A stretch of DNA of 64,000 nucleotides from Paraphysomonas bandaiensis (GCA_965644295.1 CBFFRP010000293.1:1-64000); one strand, 5' to 3'; shown: positions 10,095-23,400, numbered from the stretch's first letter. Numbers and translations are program-made. The notes: generated from the letters alone by a model not told the origin.

Positions 10095-10388
10095 TCAATC
10101 CTTTACAATGAATACGTTATGACGTACTTCTAATACGGTCTCCTTTTGAGACCTAGAAGTAATAGCGTCGAAGCTTTTCATACGATTTTCATTTTCTTGT
10201 TGTAATTCCATTGATATCCTGGCTTCACCAGTGAATATCATGTGATCCTCCACAGTGATGTACATCAACTTAGCACTGCGAACACAACCCAACTTTTCGA
10301 AAGCCTCAACTACATCGCTGAGAGTGTAATCCAGAGGAAGATTGGTTGCGCAGATATCAATGAGAGGAACTCCTGTCGTCATAGTCAT
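10095..10388 (-). CDS. Small RRM-like RNA-binding protein
   Basis: A 97-residue frame from ATG (10388) to TGA. The sequence fits a single RNA-recognition motif: an RNP2-like strand IDICATNLP (about residues 10-18), a helix with DVVEAFEKLG, a strand around SAKLMYI, and an RNP1-like GEARISMEL (about 53-61). Such domains bind single-stranded RNA, but the partner is unknown. A strong donor-like GTACGT at 10127 and an acceptor at 10065 would replace the last dozen residues with a different short tail, so the C-terminus is uncertain. The gene is head-to-head with the multicopper oxidase, about 570 bp between start codons. Confidence 0.55.
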   Translation of the reverse strand: MTMTTGVPLIDICATNLPLDYTLSDVVEAFEKLGCVRSAKLMYITVEDHMIFTGEARISMELQQENENRMKSFDAITSRSQKETVLEVRHNVFIVKD

Positions 10389-10958
10389 GAAGGATAAATA
10401 TACTCTGCAAGTGGAATAAACACCTTTGCATTAACACTGTAGCGCTAATCTCTGGTCCACGTCACCAAAGTAAATATCAGTCCATTCCATCGTCTGTCCA
10501 AAGTGCGATGTGTTCTGGATGCATTTAATCGTCACCCAAAAGTGTTGCGGGGTATTCTGGTGTTCTGTGAAGTGGGAGTCAATATTGGCTAGATATTACG
10601 CACCAAATAAAAACGTGGAATAGATACATGATTGGCTAGAGTCCATTCTCTATGCACAGCTCTGCTATATACGGAACGTATCTGGAGCATAGACTACAGC
10701 AGCCTGACACATATGCACAGCTCTGCTGGTTCGTATACGTCGTAGTACTGCATGATACTGTATATGCATCTATATACAGCGTTGTAATATCCTGCCTACA
10801 GCGACAAGCAATCCATGGAGCCGCTCAATCGATAGAGATCTACAGATTATAGGATACAGAAGTGAGCAGTGCCATAGGCAACTGACAGCTTTTATTTGCG
10901 GAAGAATTCTCTGGTTCCGCATCAGCGTCGCATCTGTGGTGATATACTGTTACACGAT
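10389..10958. promoter_or_regulatory. Shared upstream region of RRM gene and multicopper oxidase, with TATAC-type palindromes
   Basis: It lies between two divergent start codons. Motifs related to TATAC-AGCA-GTATA cluster at 10650-10800, for example GCACAGCTCTGCTATATACG, GTATACGTCGTAGTACTGC and GATACTGTATATGC. The same motif family recurs upstream of other genes in this window. A bidirectional promoter is inferred from position only. Confidence 0.5.
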
Positions 10959-13125
10959 ATGGCTCTGCAGTTGGTCTGCTTGCTCGCTACTCTCTCGTTA
11001 TGGTCGATGAGTTGCGCTCCTTTAGAGCTGCCGGTTATTATCAGCTCCGAGAATTCTCTCCCCTCGGCATGGTCTGCAACGATATCTGTTGAGGAGCACA
11101 GACATGTGAATGAGCAAGTGGCGTTCACTACGCGTTCGTACTGTTATAAGTCGAAATGCAGCTATCCTGGACCAACCATATCTCTTAAACCTGGAGACAA
11201 TTTTACTTTAACGCTTGTGAATAAATTAAGATCCGAAAGTGTCAATGAAGAGTATGTCATGAACACGATGCACTCTCCGAACACGACTAATGTGCACACT
11301 CATGGAATTCATATCGACCCCAATGTGGATAATGTGTTTGTGTCTGCGGAGCCTGGAGAATCTCTTGTATATCCGTATCACATACCTACTGACCACTCGC
11401 CGGGGACGCACTGGTACCATTCACACTACCATGGTAGTTCAACTTACCAAGTTATGGGAGGCTTAGTTGGAGCAATTATCGTCGAGCCTACGCCTGCACA
11501 GAATATTCCACTGTCTATAACTGAGGCCGACGAGTATTTATTAGTGATCAGTCGGTTAAAATTTGACCAAGAAGTATCATCTCGTACTGGAGAGGTAAAC
11601 CAAGGGTGTGGGCGCGACTTTTATTGTGACCCACTGGTGGAAGCACCACTGTGTACAGGTGAGGAAACTGAGCCCTCTCCCTACGAATCCTTTCGTATAT
11701 ATTCATACACGGAACTAGGAGTTGAGACAGGCAATCAAATGGATGTCAATCCTGTCCTGATGAATGAATCGATACAGGATATGCATCTCGTGAATGGACA
11801 ATTTCGACCTACTCTACGTCATATGGTTCGCGGGTCTCCTGCCATTCTGCGGATTGTGCACGCAAGTGGAGGAGGACAACTTGCTCTCTCTATTCGTGAG
11901 GATGGATGTGTGATGGAGGTTATTGCCTATGATGGTGTTTACTTAGACTCTTTGCTGCCAATGGATACGGTTTACTTGGTGGAAGCATCTCGAGCTGATA
12001 TCCAAGTGGTTTGCTATGCTCCAGGCGTATTCACGGTACAGCATCATGGAGATGACGCCGCGGGGGTACTGTTCTATTTAAATGTATCTTCCACGGGACA
12101 AATCAAACCAATGGTGACGAATGCTGACCTTGGAAATATTTTGCGTCCGTGGTATTTACAGGACCTCACTGGTTCTGAGGTCCCCGTCGATAGTTTTTAC
12201 TCCCTTCACACCTGGAGGAATGGGCTAAATCATTCTATATGCGGACACTGGATGGGAGCGGGGTACAATTGCAGTGGCGTAAAACCCTGGGGCACCGGTG
12301 ATCCGAATACATCTTCCACTGTCTGTCCATTTTCTCAGTTTTCTGGGGAACGGGGTCTAAATCCAGCTAATTACACTACGGCGAATAAGCTCGTGACTCC
12401 TCAGGGCGCTGTAAACCAGTGGGCCATCTATGGAATGGGAAACGATCAGCACCCTATGCATATTCATGTGAACCACTTTCAGGTAATTTTCACGTATGGA
12501 GGGTATTGAATCGATGCACCAGAATGAAAAGTAATACTGTGTCACAGGTGATTGAGTTTGACGGGGATGGAGAGAATTCAGCCGGGCACGAAAAGTTCTT
12601 CCTCCCAGGACAGTGGAGGGATACAATTCCTGCTTTTGAGGTCAGTCATCTATATTTACGCATGTAGTAACAGAGCGATGGAAAATAGGGACAGTTGATT
12701 GTACGCTTTAGGGCGGCGGATTTTTCAGGGGAAAATGTTATCCACTGTAAGTTACTATCCGATTTATATGGAACAGTAACGTCTCTGGTAGGCCATTTCC
12801 TTCGACATGAAGATTTGGGCATGATGGACTCATTTCTTATTACTCCAGAGCACGGGTATCGTGTAGAAAGTAACACTGCACAGAAAGGCCCTACTTTTGC
12901 AACGCACCTGTTTACTCAACACGCACTTAGTATACTGGGGTCTTTCGTTGCTTTCGTTGGTGTGCTTGGTAGGTTGTGTTCGTTTTTTTTTTTCACCTAA
13001 CATTCTCAGTTTTGGGTATCATTTCGCGTGGATATTGGAATAGGGGACAATCTCAATCGAAGCCACTATCTGTGGAAGATGAGGATGTCCTGATAGCTTT
13101 TATCGAAGAAGTCGGCCGTGATTGA
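10959..13125 (+). CDS. Multicopper oxidase, membrane-anchored, 5 exons
   Basis: Predicted 655-residue laccase/ferroxidase-type enzyme that oxidises a substrate and reduces oxygen at a four-copper centre. Exons: 10959-12482, 12548-12640, 12689-12746, 12792-12968, 13010-13125; introns of 65, 48, 45 and 41 nt. All four copper-ligand blocks are present: THGIH (near 11300), HWYHSHYHG (near 11410), HPMHIHVNHF (near 12451) and HCHFLRHEDLGM. The last block is completed only by splicing, because the 45-nt intron cuts the codon for the Cys of HCH. An upstream in-frame TTG exists, but the ATG at 10959 begins a clear signal peptide (MALQLVCLLATLSLWSMSCA). One hydrophobic segment near the C-terminus (around ALSILGSFVAFVGVLG) suggests a single-pass anchor with a short acidic cytosolic tail. 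The substrate cannot be told from sequence. Confidence 0.9.
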
Positions 13126-13776
13126 TTGTTATCAATATACGTGGAGCTGATTTTGGAAACGGATGTAATATATTTTTCACCTGTCAATTGTGTACACTAA
13201 ATACTTGTTATCACATGCCTCTGTGTTGTTATCAGGTATATGTCATATGCTGCTACACAAGTTATGTCTGTTTGCTACTACTCACCTTGCTAGAATGTTA
13301 TAAAATAAGGCCAAGTCTTAGAAAGGTAATTATGACATGAATAAAGAGTTAATTTCAAATATTGCACCAGCACAACATTACTTCCATTACAACCCTCGGA
13401 TTACGACGTACATCTATACTAATACTAAGTCGAAGCTTGTGTGTTGTGACAACATACAACTCGCTCGACACTAAGCTGACATGACAACAAACGCCTATTG
13501 CAATTAATAAGATAAATTCAGTTTCATTACTAGTATCATATAATTATAGTAAATGTCTCATTATGAACAATAGGCGTTGAAGAGTCAAAATGCTTAACTC
13601 TGATATCCTACTATTTAGCGCTACGAAAGCAAACACTTTTGCTCTGTCACTCAAATTAAACCCAGTGAGCAAACAGAAGGGAGATTGAAGAAGGGAAGCA
13701 GCGATATGTGTAACACATATAATATATTTAATCAACAAAAGTAAGATATATATATATACTCAGGTACACAGCGACA

Positions 13777-14309
13777 ATGCTTACGATATCATATATAATG
13801 ATGGACAATGGACAGCATGAAGAAGTATGGCAACAACCTAGCGGCAAGTTACTTGAGGTTAGTATATATATATATAATTATTATGTAAACGTTATATATA
13901 TACAGAAACTTCGTCAAAGAAAAGGACTAAAATACAGAAATGGTACCACACAATCATTAGGCAATGAGTGGGCAAGTTTTATTGTAGTATATATATATAT
14001 ATAGATATTATTGCAATGTATTTTTGCCCCGTCCATTGATAAGCACAATACCCCTCAATAAAGTCTTACTGCGCTATATATTGACAGAATTTAGAGTAAA
14101 TGTGAGTCCCTATCAATATATTATATTATAGTGTAAGTGTGTAAGTGATCCACAACGTACCTTTCTGGGAGAGGTAAATACCGGAGAGATTGCTTTCATG
14201 CTTCTGATATTTTATTTAACTTTTGACTTTTCTTGTGCAGGGGCAGCACTATCAGGAAGAAGTAATCACGATTGAGGATGGAGGCATTTCATCCCCTCCC
14301 ATCCACTAG
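13777..14309 (+). CDS. Candidate 89-residue protein in four phase-0 exons
   Basis: Not recognised. I propose exons 13777-13857, 13906-13983, 14132-14173 and 14241-14309 (81, 78, 42 and 69 nt). They are joined by GT-AG introns of 48, 148 and 67 nt, with every junction between codons and a single ATG-to-TAG frame. The product would be small and soluble, with a basic stretch (KLRQRKGLKYR) and an acidic C-terminus (EEVITIEDGG). The coding-like composition and phase agreement are the only evidence, and low-complexity TATATA occurs in the introns. It could be chance. Confidence 0.35.
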
Positions 14310-14394
14310 GATGCTGTCGTCAAAGAGTTGGTGCAGCAACTGAAATAGTCCCAGGATACGTAGAGAGAAGAGATGAAGAAGACTAAATAATCAA

Positions 14395-14575
14395 GCAAAG
14401 AAGTGGTTCCCTTACCAGTCAAAAGACATCTTTCGGACCTGACGAATAAACAGGCATCCACTGTATCGGGCTGCCTACTGAAGTCAAGCATTCGCGCTAG
14501 TACACCTTAAGGACAGAGAGCAAAAGTGCACCTTGGTGCTTGCGGTGACGCACAAAAGTCGAGGTAATACCAATA
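14395..14575 (+). repeat. Dispersed repeat with 5S-rRNA-like core, copy 1
   Basis: It shares blocks with 43875-44110: GACGAATAAACAGGCATCC, GTATCGGGCTGCCTACTGAAG, CTTAAGGACAGAGAG and TGCTTGCGGTGACGCAC. The stretch CTGAAGTCAAGCATTCGCGCTAGTAC resembles the A-box region of eukaryotic 5S rRNA genes (GAAGTTAAGC...TAGTAC). A 5S pseudogene or a 5S-derived SINE is possible. Confidence 0.45.
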
Positions 14576-14849
14576 CATGGTGAAATTTTTGATGATATGG
14601 TCGGAAAAGGGTTTAAATATGCACAATAAGTAGTAACTATGAAGATATTAATAGTGTGAAGAATATTGTTTATAATATTTTTTACTACTTTCTTGTATAT
14701 TACTTCAGTTTTACAGCAATAAAAGTCACCGTCTACACATACATATTTATACAGTTCAAGCTATCTATTCCCTCAATCATAATATAGAGCTATTCTTTGT
14801 ACGATACCCCACTACTACGTCGCAACATTCTGCTGTAGGCTCTGTGACT

Positions 14850-14945
14850 ATTTCAAGGGACACTATAATATAAGTGTCACTCGTTTAGACGTCTTTGGGC
14901 CTTGACGAATACACATGCATGACAAGACATCGTATGTCACTCTTA
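14850..14945 (+). repeat. Dispersed 5S-like repeat, truncated copy 2
   Basis: It matches the 5' part of the copy at 43875-44110 (AGGGACACTA, TGTCACT, TAGACGTCTTTGGGCCTTGA, GAATA) and then departs before the 5S-like core. Confidence 0.4.
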
Positions 14946-15433
14946 AACACAAACGAGTCGCCCCAAACGAGAGTTTTCACGATGATATGATTTCCCGATC
15001 AATAGAAGTAAACATAAATATAATTATTAATATACTGTATAGTATATTCATATCGTTGATGTAATCATACACTGTTTGAGTAAAGCAAAAAACTGAATTA
15101 ATAAATCCCAACAAGCTAAGAAGCACTCCAACCTAACTAGCTGTTGTAACTATATCCCAGTACTCTAATTGCCATCACCAACAGTAGAATTTACACTCCC
15201 GGCGTAAATCTATGTTTGAATATTACAAGACAATATATTTTCACCCTCCCCTGGTGCTTATTATCCATGTATGTGTTAAGAACTAACAATGGGGGGTTGA
15301 GAATGCTGTAAAACAAATATTTCTTAGAGGGTCGATTGAAATATACATTGACTTCATTTCATTTCTAGAAAACTCATTCGCAGGCCGCGACTGCATTATT
15401 TTCTATATGAAATAGTATGAATGATTTTAATCA

Positions 15434-16898
15434 TTACACTTCTTGCTGACTTTTCTTAGCATTGGAATGAATGGCAACGGAGCCATAGTAAGCAAACAAC
15501 GCACCAACCGCACTTACAAAAACCATGATTGCAATTTGAATCCTCGTCATGCTGTTAAATGCAAAATAACCGAAAGCGCCCGCAAGGCCACTGGTGAATG
15601 CAATACCAGCAAAGGCAGCAGTATTCGTCTCTGCAGATCCGCCGAAATAGTCCGCTACTACCGCTTTATTAGTGTTCTCCTGTAAATGTATCAGTTGTAC
15701 ACGACAATACCAAAGATGTAAGCATACCCATGTACCACGCCCGATACCATATATGATTAGATAAGGAATAATCATGCCCCATGTCCCCAGCTGATCATCA
15801 GAGAAGAAAAAGAACGCCAAGCCAGTAGCCATTAGTCCAACAGCACCGATGGTCATCATTACAGGCTTGCCGAAACGCTGCGCCGCCCAGCCGGCAGGGA
15901 CGGCGATGGCTGCTCCAGTGAGTACAATAATAGCGGAGAGTAGACCAACGTAGGTGCCACCGAGAGAGTCAGAGTCTGCAATCACAGTACCAAACACGTA
16001 GAATGGAACGAAGCTAGATGCTAGGCCGAATGCAATCTGGTCCACACATTTAGGAGAAAGAGTCATTTTTTGTGTTACAGATCACGAGACATACCAACCT
16101 ATGTATGACATATATACCTCTACATATATACATAGCACCCACCTGAAATGGTACTAGAAGAGAAAGTCGAGAATCTGACACCATTAGCCGGCCTGTTGCA
16201 TATACATTCGTCACAACTACATCTTTGTCAAAAGTCCATGTGCCATGGTCGCCCAAATCATCCAGCCGAGTCACTGCAAACGTAGCTAGAAACGCAATTG
16301 CAGTGTATATGGTAAATATAACGAATGGAGCACTACCAGGGGCCTCAAGAAAAATTATAGTAGCCAATGCTTTGGTGATGCACTCCAACCCCAGGTAAGA
16401 CGCTGCAAATATTCCCGCGAATTCAGAGTTCACATCTTCCAAAGTTTTCAGCGAGGCGCGAGCATATAACTTCGCATTTCCAGCAAAATAACGCCCCTGG
16501 GCAGTCCAGAGCATACCACCTGCTGTGCCACCAATACAAGCAGCAATCATAAATACAGGCCACGCGATCCACGGCAGTACTACAGCAACCAGAAATCCAG
16601 CCACATAGACACAATATCCACTAACGCCCAGAAAAAGACCAGTCTTGGGTCCAACCATCGATACAGTAGGTTTGGAAAGAAGGAATGAAGTCAATGCATA
16701 ACATATATACAGTGCCCCACCACCATATGCTCCTTTTAAGTCGCCTAGTTCAGTGGAGGCATAGGCCAGACATGCGACAACAGACCCATGATTAGCTGAA
16801 AACGCCATAGACATTAATATAAAGTTCCACTTGAGGCGATTGCACTGCTGGGTATCGACCTCAGAACTGTAAATAAGCGGCTCTTCTTCTTTATGCAT
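15434..16898 (-). CDS. UNC-93-like major facilitator superfamily protein, 3 exons
   Basis: Predicted 436-residue polytopic membrane protein. Exons 16898-16143, 16036-15728 and 15679-15434 are separated by introns of 106 and 48 nt, all phase 0. The first exon has alternating hydrophobic segments, the MFS-typical loop around GGTAGGMLWTAQGRYF, and an acidic N-terminus. Splicing restores the family-typical LVPFQ-IAFGLASSFVPFYV and IGRGTW-ENTNKAVVADYF segments, which are broken in the unspliced sequence. UNC-93 proteins are MFS relatives linked to ion-channel regulation or trafficking in animals. No transported substrate is established for this branch. The gene is divergent with the EF-hand gene. 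Confidence 0.85.
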
Positions 16899-17616
16899 GC
16901 TCGATGAACTCTCAACTACAGGAGTGCACTGCTGCTACTATAATGATACACAGTACAAATCAAGTGCTTTTATACTGATTTGATTGGGAATGGGCACTCT
17001 ATGTATGAAACTACGGCATCTATGGTGTATGTTGTCACGGCAGATAGCACCACAATGCGACAGTGCAGAGCGGCCCACAAACATACATACAATACATGCA
17101 GACTGAGATGTAGATATCCGAATCCCGTACACGAATACGACTGACTACGAACCATATATGATATACGATATACCATACAGCAGTATACACATACAGCAGT
17201 ACGCGTACCATATAGGTGCAACCAGTAGGAATATCCTACACAGCAGTATACTGCACACAGCAAGGGGAATATGCAAAGGCTGCTGTTTGGCCCATTTATC
17301 AAGATGCTATACGCACGTATACCCAGGTATACCGTCATGTATTATGGGCGTCTGTTTTGTAACGTCTCTTGGCGGTCCGAATACACTGCGTATACGGGGT
17401 GTATAGGTATACTGCTGCCTGCATATGAAGCACCCACAAGTCACGACAATCTGCCTGTTCCAGTTGCAAAGCAGAGGGTTACAGATGGACATGAGAGAGC
17501 AAACCATGGAGGAGCAATGAGCATACCGCTACCCTTATAATTCAACTGGTAACATGATGTGTGGTCAATAGACATATCTTATATATTTGTAGCGCTTATT
17601 AATTGGACTGGCGGGC
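16899..17616. promoter_or_regulatory. Bidirectional upstream region with dense TATAC/GTATA palindromes
   Basis: 718 bp between the divergent UNC-93-like and EF-hand genes. Between 17150 and 17425 there are at least six motif variants, including ACAGCAGTATACACATACAG, CACAGCAGTATACTGCAC, TACCCAGGTATACCG and GTATAGGTATACTGCTGCC. These are candidate binding sites for a shared regulator or core-promoter elements. Function is inferred from position and recurrence. Confidence 0.55.
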
Positions 17617-19194
17617 ATGTCGCAGCGGCGAAATCGACCTCCCTCTGGCAAACACAACATTCCTCGTGGAACCGCTGTAAACAAAGACCGAGGTCTTGCT
17701 GCTCAGTTAAATGTTAGACCACAATCGGCCCGGTCGGCAGGTGATCACAGCTGGAGAAGTACCACTCCGAGAAGAGTAACGCCTCGAAGTAGAAACAACT
17801 GCGAAACCTTCGACTTCTCTTGCTCAGGTCGTTCGAATTCATCACGACCGAGCTCCGCAAGATATAATTCCGTTCATGCTGAGACTCGTAATTCAAAGGT
17901 TTTGTCGAGTAAGGGTCGACCCAAGTCAGCTGCCTCTCATATGTATCACGCTAGGAGCCGAGGAAATAATGTGCATGAGGTTGTTTTGTTGTTTCAATGA
18001 AGAAGCATATAACTATATATCAGGAGCGTCATAATGCTCTTTTTAAACAACCTGAGGATGCTTTGCGCACCCCTGACCATTCGGGAAACTGTGATGTACG
18101 AGCAGGAGAAGAATCTTCCCGCCCAGAAGAATACTCGTCCCGCCTACACTCTCCCGGCCTTCGCCACGAAGTAGATGTTGATGGAGGCACGGTACGTGAT
18201 TAAGTGATAATGGTAGGATGGATTTGGTACTGAAGTGTGGTACTTTGCAGGAAGCAGTGCTAAGTCGACTGAGAGATAAAGTGGAAGCAGCGAAGAAGCA
18301 GAAACAGATGGAAGATACCCGTCTAATGAGTGACTATAACGCCTTCTCTCTTCCGAGAACGTCGATTGTAAGTACTGTGCGTCACGAGACTGTTCCCCTA
18401 ATTGTTTCTAGGCGTATCCTCTGCGGACTGTATTGCTGGATCCGGTGGTGAACAACTTCCCACCCAGCCGTACTCGAAGTGAGCTCATGCGAAAGATAAA
18501 GATATCCCAAATACCTCACCCCAGTTACGATATTGTAAGTTCAGTTTCTATGTAGCAGTAGCTCGTCGAGTAAATTATTACCATTTACCAATTGGTTTGT
18601 GTATTTGCTACACGCAATGACCATGCTGTACTATAGGATGGTGACGGATGGGTCAGTCAGGAGGACTACAAGCTTTCGAAACGATTTGACTTCGATGGAA
18701 ATGGAGTGATTGACCCAGATGAAAGGGCGGTTGCCAAGCATGTCATTGCTGACGAATTCTTTTGTAATCACAAAGATGAACTGCACTTCTTTGGTGATCA
18801 AATTGCAAAAGCATCTCATGAGGAAAACGTGAAGAAATTGGAAAAAGCGCATTGCTTTGAGAGAACATTAGGCCGTCTGAAAGCTGTGGAGGAGTCACTC
18901 AAGAGTCGCTCGTCGAAAGAAATGATCAATTGTATGTCATCCTCGAGTCCTGACCTCACTAAATATAACTACTATACTGATAAGTTTGATAGTACGGCAT
19001 GGAATAGTTTTGATGCGATCCCCAGAGAAAGGGGTAAGGTTCAGCACAATGGATCGAGAAGAGAGCTTCTACAGGCTCGGCGGGAGAGGTTGCAGGATGA
19101 AGCCACAGCCAAGTACGAAGTTGTAGCTAACAGTCTTCCCAAATATAGAACTCATAAAATATCATTGATATCTAATTATGCTTTGGAAAACTAG
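17617..19194 (+). CDS. EF-hand protein with Arg/Ser-rich N-terminus, 5 exons
   Basis: Predicted 442-residue calcium-binding protein. Exons: 17617-17979, 18024-18191, 18251-18367, 18412-18534, 18637-19194; introns 44, 59, 43 and 102 nt, all phase 0. The N-terminal 120 residues are rich in Arg, Ser and Pro and probably disordered. Two adjacent EF-hand loops lie around residues 255-285: DIDGDGWVSQED, whose twelfth position is Asp instead of Glu, and DFDGNGVIDPDE, which is canonical. The intron before the last exon falls inside the first loop. The region before the loops (PPSRTRSELMRKIK) and the charged C-terminal part are unassigned. A cytoskeletal or ciliary role is possible but unproven. Confidence 0.8.
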
Positions 19195-19980
19195 ATTGGA
19201 TTCTCTTTTCCGATACTGGCTTTAGCGTTACTGTTCAGAATGAAGTGTATCATTTTTCACTCAAATAGACGGCTTTAAAACACGGAATGCTATGAACGGC
19301 GTCGGCACTTTACTGTGTGTATATTATTGAATCGTGGAGGACGTATTGTGTTGGGATTTGTGGATATACGAGAGCTGGAAATGCTTTTGTGTATGTTCGT
19401 TCACTTGTACCCATTGGCTATAGATGCAAGATTTCCGTACCTATTTTTAATGTTAAATAATAAATTAATATGACATAACAATATAATTGTAATGTACTGG
19501 TAAGTTTTTTTTTTAATATGCATTGATTTGCATACTGCATTGACATTGTTTATGAGGAAAGCACAAAGGCGGAGCAGTCAGAATAAAGTGTTATTAACAC
19601 GGTATATATGAGAACACCCAATTTCAATGCCGATGACGCTTTCGTTTACAGTATATTTGACTTTTTTCAGCCCGAGAAATTCGGGCCGCTAATCAGATAA
19701 AACTCGAGATCCCGACTTGAAATGAAAATTCCCTGCGATTGACATAATTAAATAAGAAGTGCATATATTTAAAGCTCCTACTTCATTTGCAAACCGAAAT
19801 TAAGACGAGAGAAATGTGTGTTCTAGACAAATAATATCTGCGCTACTGGCGTAGCTTCGTATGAAATTAACGGGAGTAGGAATGTGATGCAGTGCATAGA
19901 AAATAGAAAATACCTAACTCCTAACTCTAACTGTTATTTTCAAACGGAACGATTTAAAAGTGGCCACAGAAATTAGTTCT
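19195..19980. other. AT-rich intergenic stretch before copia element 1
   Basis: 3' flank of the EF-hand gene. It contains AT runs, a poly-T near 19506-19516 and a short inverted repeat at about 19672-19688 (CCCGAGAAATTCGGG). No gene or RNA is recognised. Confidence 0.5.
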
Positions 19981-19985
19981 ACGTG

Positions 19986-20279
19986 TGTTGAGAAACGCTC
20001 ATTTTACACTAGATCACAGAGAGAATTTGTCGTAAGACTAGATAGATTTATTAATATCGTTTACACGAAGTTGTGATAACCAACACTAACTCATTATAAT
20101 CCCTGCATAATATCCTACATATGCGAACCTCTCGTTACTGAACATATCTTGAACGATCAAACTATTTCAGTTTCTCAATATCATCACAGCATTTGTACAT
20201 CACTATATTTCACTGTATTCTCGTACATTGTCTTGAAGTGACATACTGAATATACTAGAATAAGATCCATATTCTAATA
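19986..20279 (-). repeat. 3' LTR of copia element 1
   Basis: Copy of 25202-25495, read as identical. A short purine-rich tract (element strand GAGTGGGAG) lies at its internal edge. Confidence 0.93.
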
Positions 20280-20458
20280 CTCCCACTCAATGTAGAATGC
20301 AGTGAGATAAAACAACAGTGATCACAATAATCTGATAATGCTATGACTATCTAGTCCCATAGGTAAAAACAGATGTGAAATCTTTTAAAGATACATATAT
20401 ATCTAGCAGTCAACTAGATATACAGTTATGTGGGATTTTCACCCACTAAAACACACCT

Positions 20459-23400
20459 TTAACCTCTTCGGGGTCGTTTCTTCTGCTGCTCCTCCACACT
20501 GTTAGACACACTCCTCTTAACCCCGGTAATCGTTTTCTCATGACGGCTGAAGATCTTCGTGGACAACGCCTTTGTAAAAATATCGGCCGCCATATCATCC
20601 GTAGATACATGAATCAACTTTGCTGTAGGAAATTTTCCATTAACATGTTCTCTTATCCAGTGATACTTGATGTCAATATGCTTCGACCTCTTATGATACA
20701 CTGGATTCTCTGAAAGATCCTTTGCACTCTTACTATCCATAAAGAATGGAGTCGGCTTCGCTACCAAGAGTCCGAGCTCCTTGAACACCCCCCGAAGCCA
20801 CACCAGTTCTTGCAAAGCCGCATACTCCGCCATATACTCAGATTCCATGCTCGAAGTCGCAACTGTGGTCTGAAGCTTGGACTGCCAGGCCAATGCGCCC
20901 GCACATAAAAACACGATGTATCCCGTTGTGGATCGCCGAGTCATCCTATCCCCAGCCCAGTCTGAATCACTGAATACATGTAAATCAAACTCACTCCCAC
21001 TGAATCTGATTCCCTTATCAACTGTACCACGTAAATATTTCAACAAATGAATAGCTAATCTGCAAGTCGCATATGTTGGAGAAGTACTAAATCGAGCCAA
21101 TAACCCCACAGCGTAAGCCAAATCAGGTCTAGTGTGAATCGCCAAATGCAACACCGCTCCAATAATTCCTCTATACGGAAATGATTCGACCCACTGCTTC
21201 TGCTCCTCCGTCAGCTCACGTTGCTCTGCCAACAAGTCCTGAACATTGGTAGGTAGTGGAGTCTCCTTATTCTTACTGCTCTTTCCCATAAACGAACTGA
21301 ATTTCTTGACAATATTCTTGGCATATTCCGATTGATCTAACATGTACCAGTCCTCGCCTCTCGTGATTCTGATATTCAGAAACCGTTTGCACACACCCAG
21401 ATCATGCATTTCAAACGTTTCGCAGAACCTACGTTTAACACTTTCTAAGTAGGTGAGATCAGCAGATGCAATGATAATATCATCAACATATATCAGCAAT
21501 AAGTGCAATTGACCATTACTCCATCGCATATACAAGCATGTATCTAAAATGCAAGCAGTAAAATGTAACGATTTGATAAACTTGTCAATATGCTTGTTCC
21601 ACTGCCTCGGTGATGACCGCAAACCATATAAGGCCTTGATCAATTGAAAACACCACCCCGCTGGCAACTCTTCATCAGGTGGAGGTGCCATATACACATC
21701 CTCTTCAAGATCGGCATAACAAAACGCTGATGATACGTCCAACTGATGTACATGCATATGAAACATAAAGGCAATTGCAAGAACCAGTCGAATGGTTATT
21801 CCTTTGACCACTGGAGCAAACGTGGACTGCTCCTCCTCCGTTTTTTCTTGTAGATTCCCTAATGCAACCAGCCGCGCCTTATACTTGACTACGTTCCCCA
21901 GAAGGTCTCTCTTCACCGTGTGAACATACTTTGCTCGCACCAACTTCACTCCTCGTGGAGTCCGCACAATCTTTAAGACACGTCTCTTCAGTAGTGAGGT
22001 CTTCTCCACCTTCCGAGCTTCTCTCCACTTCATGTACTGTGGAGATCTCTCTGCTTCAGCATAGGAGTCTGGTGTCTTAAAATCATCATGTTGAAACTCT
22101 GCATGTTTAAAGTTAACAGTGCATGCATCTGGCACCTCAACCATATTTATTTCTCCTAACACCGATGCGTTCGCCAACCTACGCTGTAGCCGTTTCCGCC
22201 GTACACGACCATCACCATCTAGTTCAATAGGTCGTCTAGTAGTTATATACGAACCCATACCTTGCTCATCCTGAGCCCGCAAATCTTGCGGTGTGGGAGG
22301 AGCCCCGCTCGCATCCCCAGACCCATGGTCTGTCAAGGTCTGCAACCTCACGACTGTCTGTTGACAGGTTGGGTCGGGACTCTCCTGGAACCCTCCAGGT
22401 CTTCCCTGGTCCAGCTCCCTGGCTGGCGTAGTACTCAGGGCGTCCCCCTTTCCTATGTACCCGGTATTCCCGGGGGTTTCTGCAGTCATACGCACCACGT
22501 CTTCGACGTGTATAGGCACCCGGTGCTCTATATGCTCGCGACCTGCAGTAACAAGTGAACGGTATGCTACAATCACACCCTTACGTTCTACAACTCTTGT
22601 TGTCTTGTACAGAAGTCCGTCCTCATCATCAATATGATACGTTCCTTCTAAGCTGACATAGTCGGATGCAAGCTTGGGTCTAGCGGCCTCCCGCACTCGA
22701 AGAGCATCAATCTCTGCGAAATACTTCTCTGATCGTGATGGCGTTGACTCATCAGTCAATATATGGACTGTAGTCACCACCTTGTTTGATTCAGGAAGAT
22801 ATACATGGTATCCTACCTTCTCATCAGAGTAACCCATTAAATATCCAACTAGAGCCTTATCCTCCCAATCCTTTCGTCGATCCGCCTTCGGTGAAAGAAC
22901 ATAAGTTCGACACCCCCATACCCTAAGATATCTCAAATTTGGAGGCTCACCCGTTAGAAACTCTATAGGAGACATATACCCTTTATCTGTTTTCGTTGGC
23001 AATCGAATCAAAATATATCTGGCTGCCATGTATGCATCCAGCCAAAATTGCGGTGGCAGTCCAGATTGGATTAGCATTGCAAGAGTCATCTCTCCAGCAG
23101 TTCTGAACTTCCTCTCCTCTATGGCATTCATTTCTGGAGAGTCTGTTGAGCTCCACGTATGTTGATAGCACTCCTGTGTCCTAAGATACTGACGCAGCTC
23201 TTCACTGATTAACTCTCTTGCACCATCTGCATGATAGTGCTCCATCTTGAGCTTGTACCTTCTAACATCTCCTCTAAATAGCTCTTTGAAGACTTCTAAG
23301 ATCGCTTCCCCAGTTCTGTGGACTAAACCCGTCGCCCAGAACATTTTGCTGGCATGATGCGTTATCTTTAACACATACCTCTCACCTCCTCTAGCAGGAC

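Larger units (their letters stand above)
14310..15433. other. AT-rich intergenic stretch, repeat-bearing
   Basis: It holds the two repeat copies listed separately at 14395-14575 and 14850-14945. Nothing else gene-like is visible. Confidence 0.5.
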
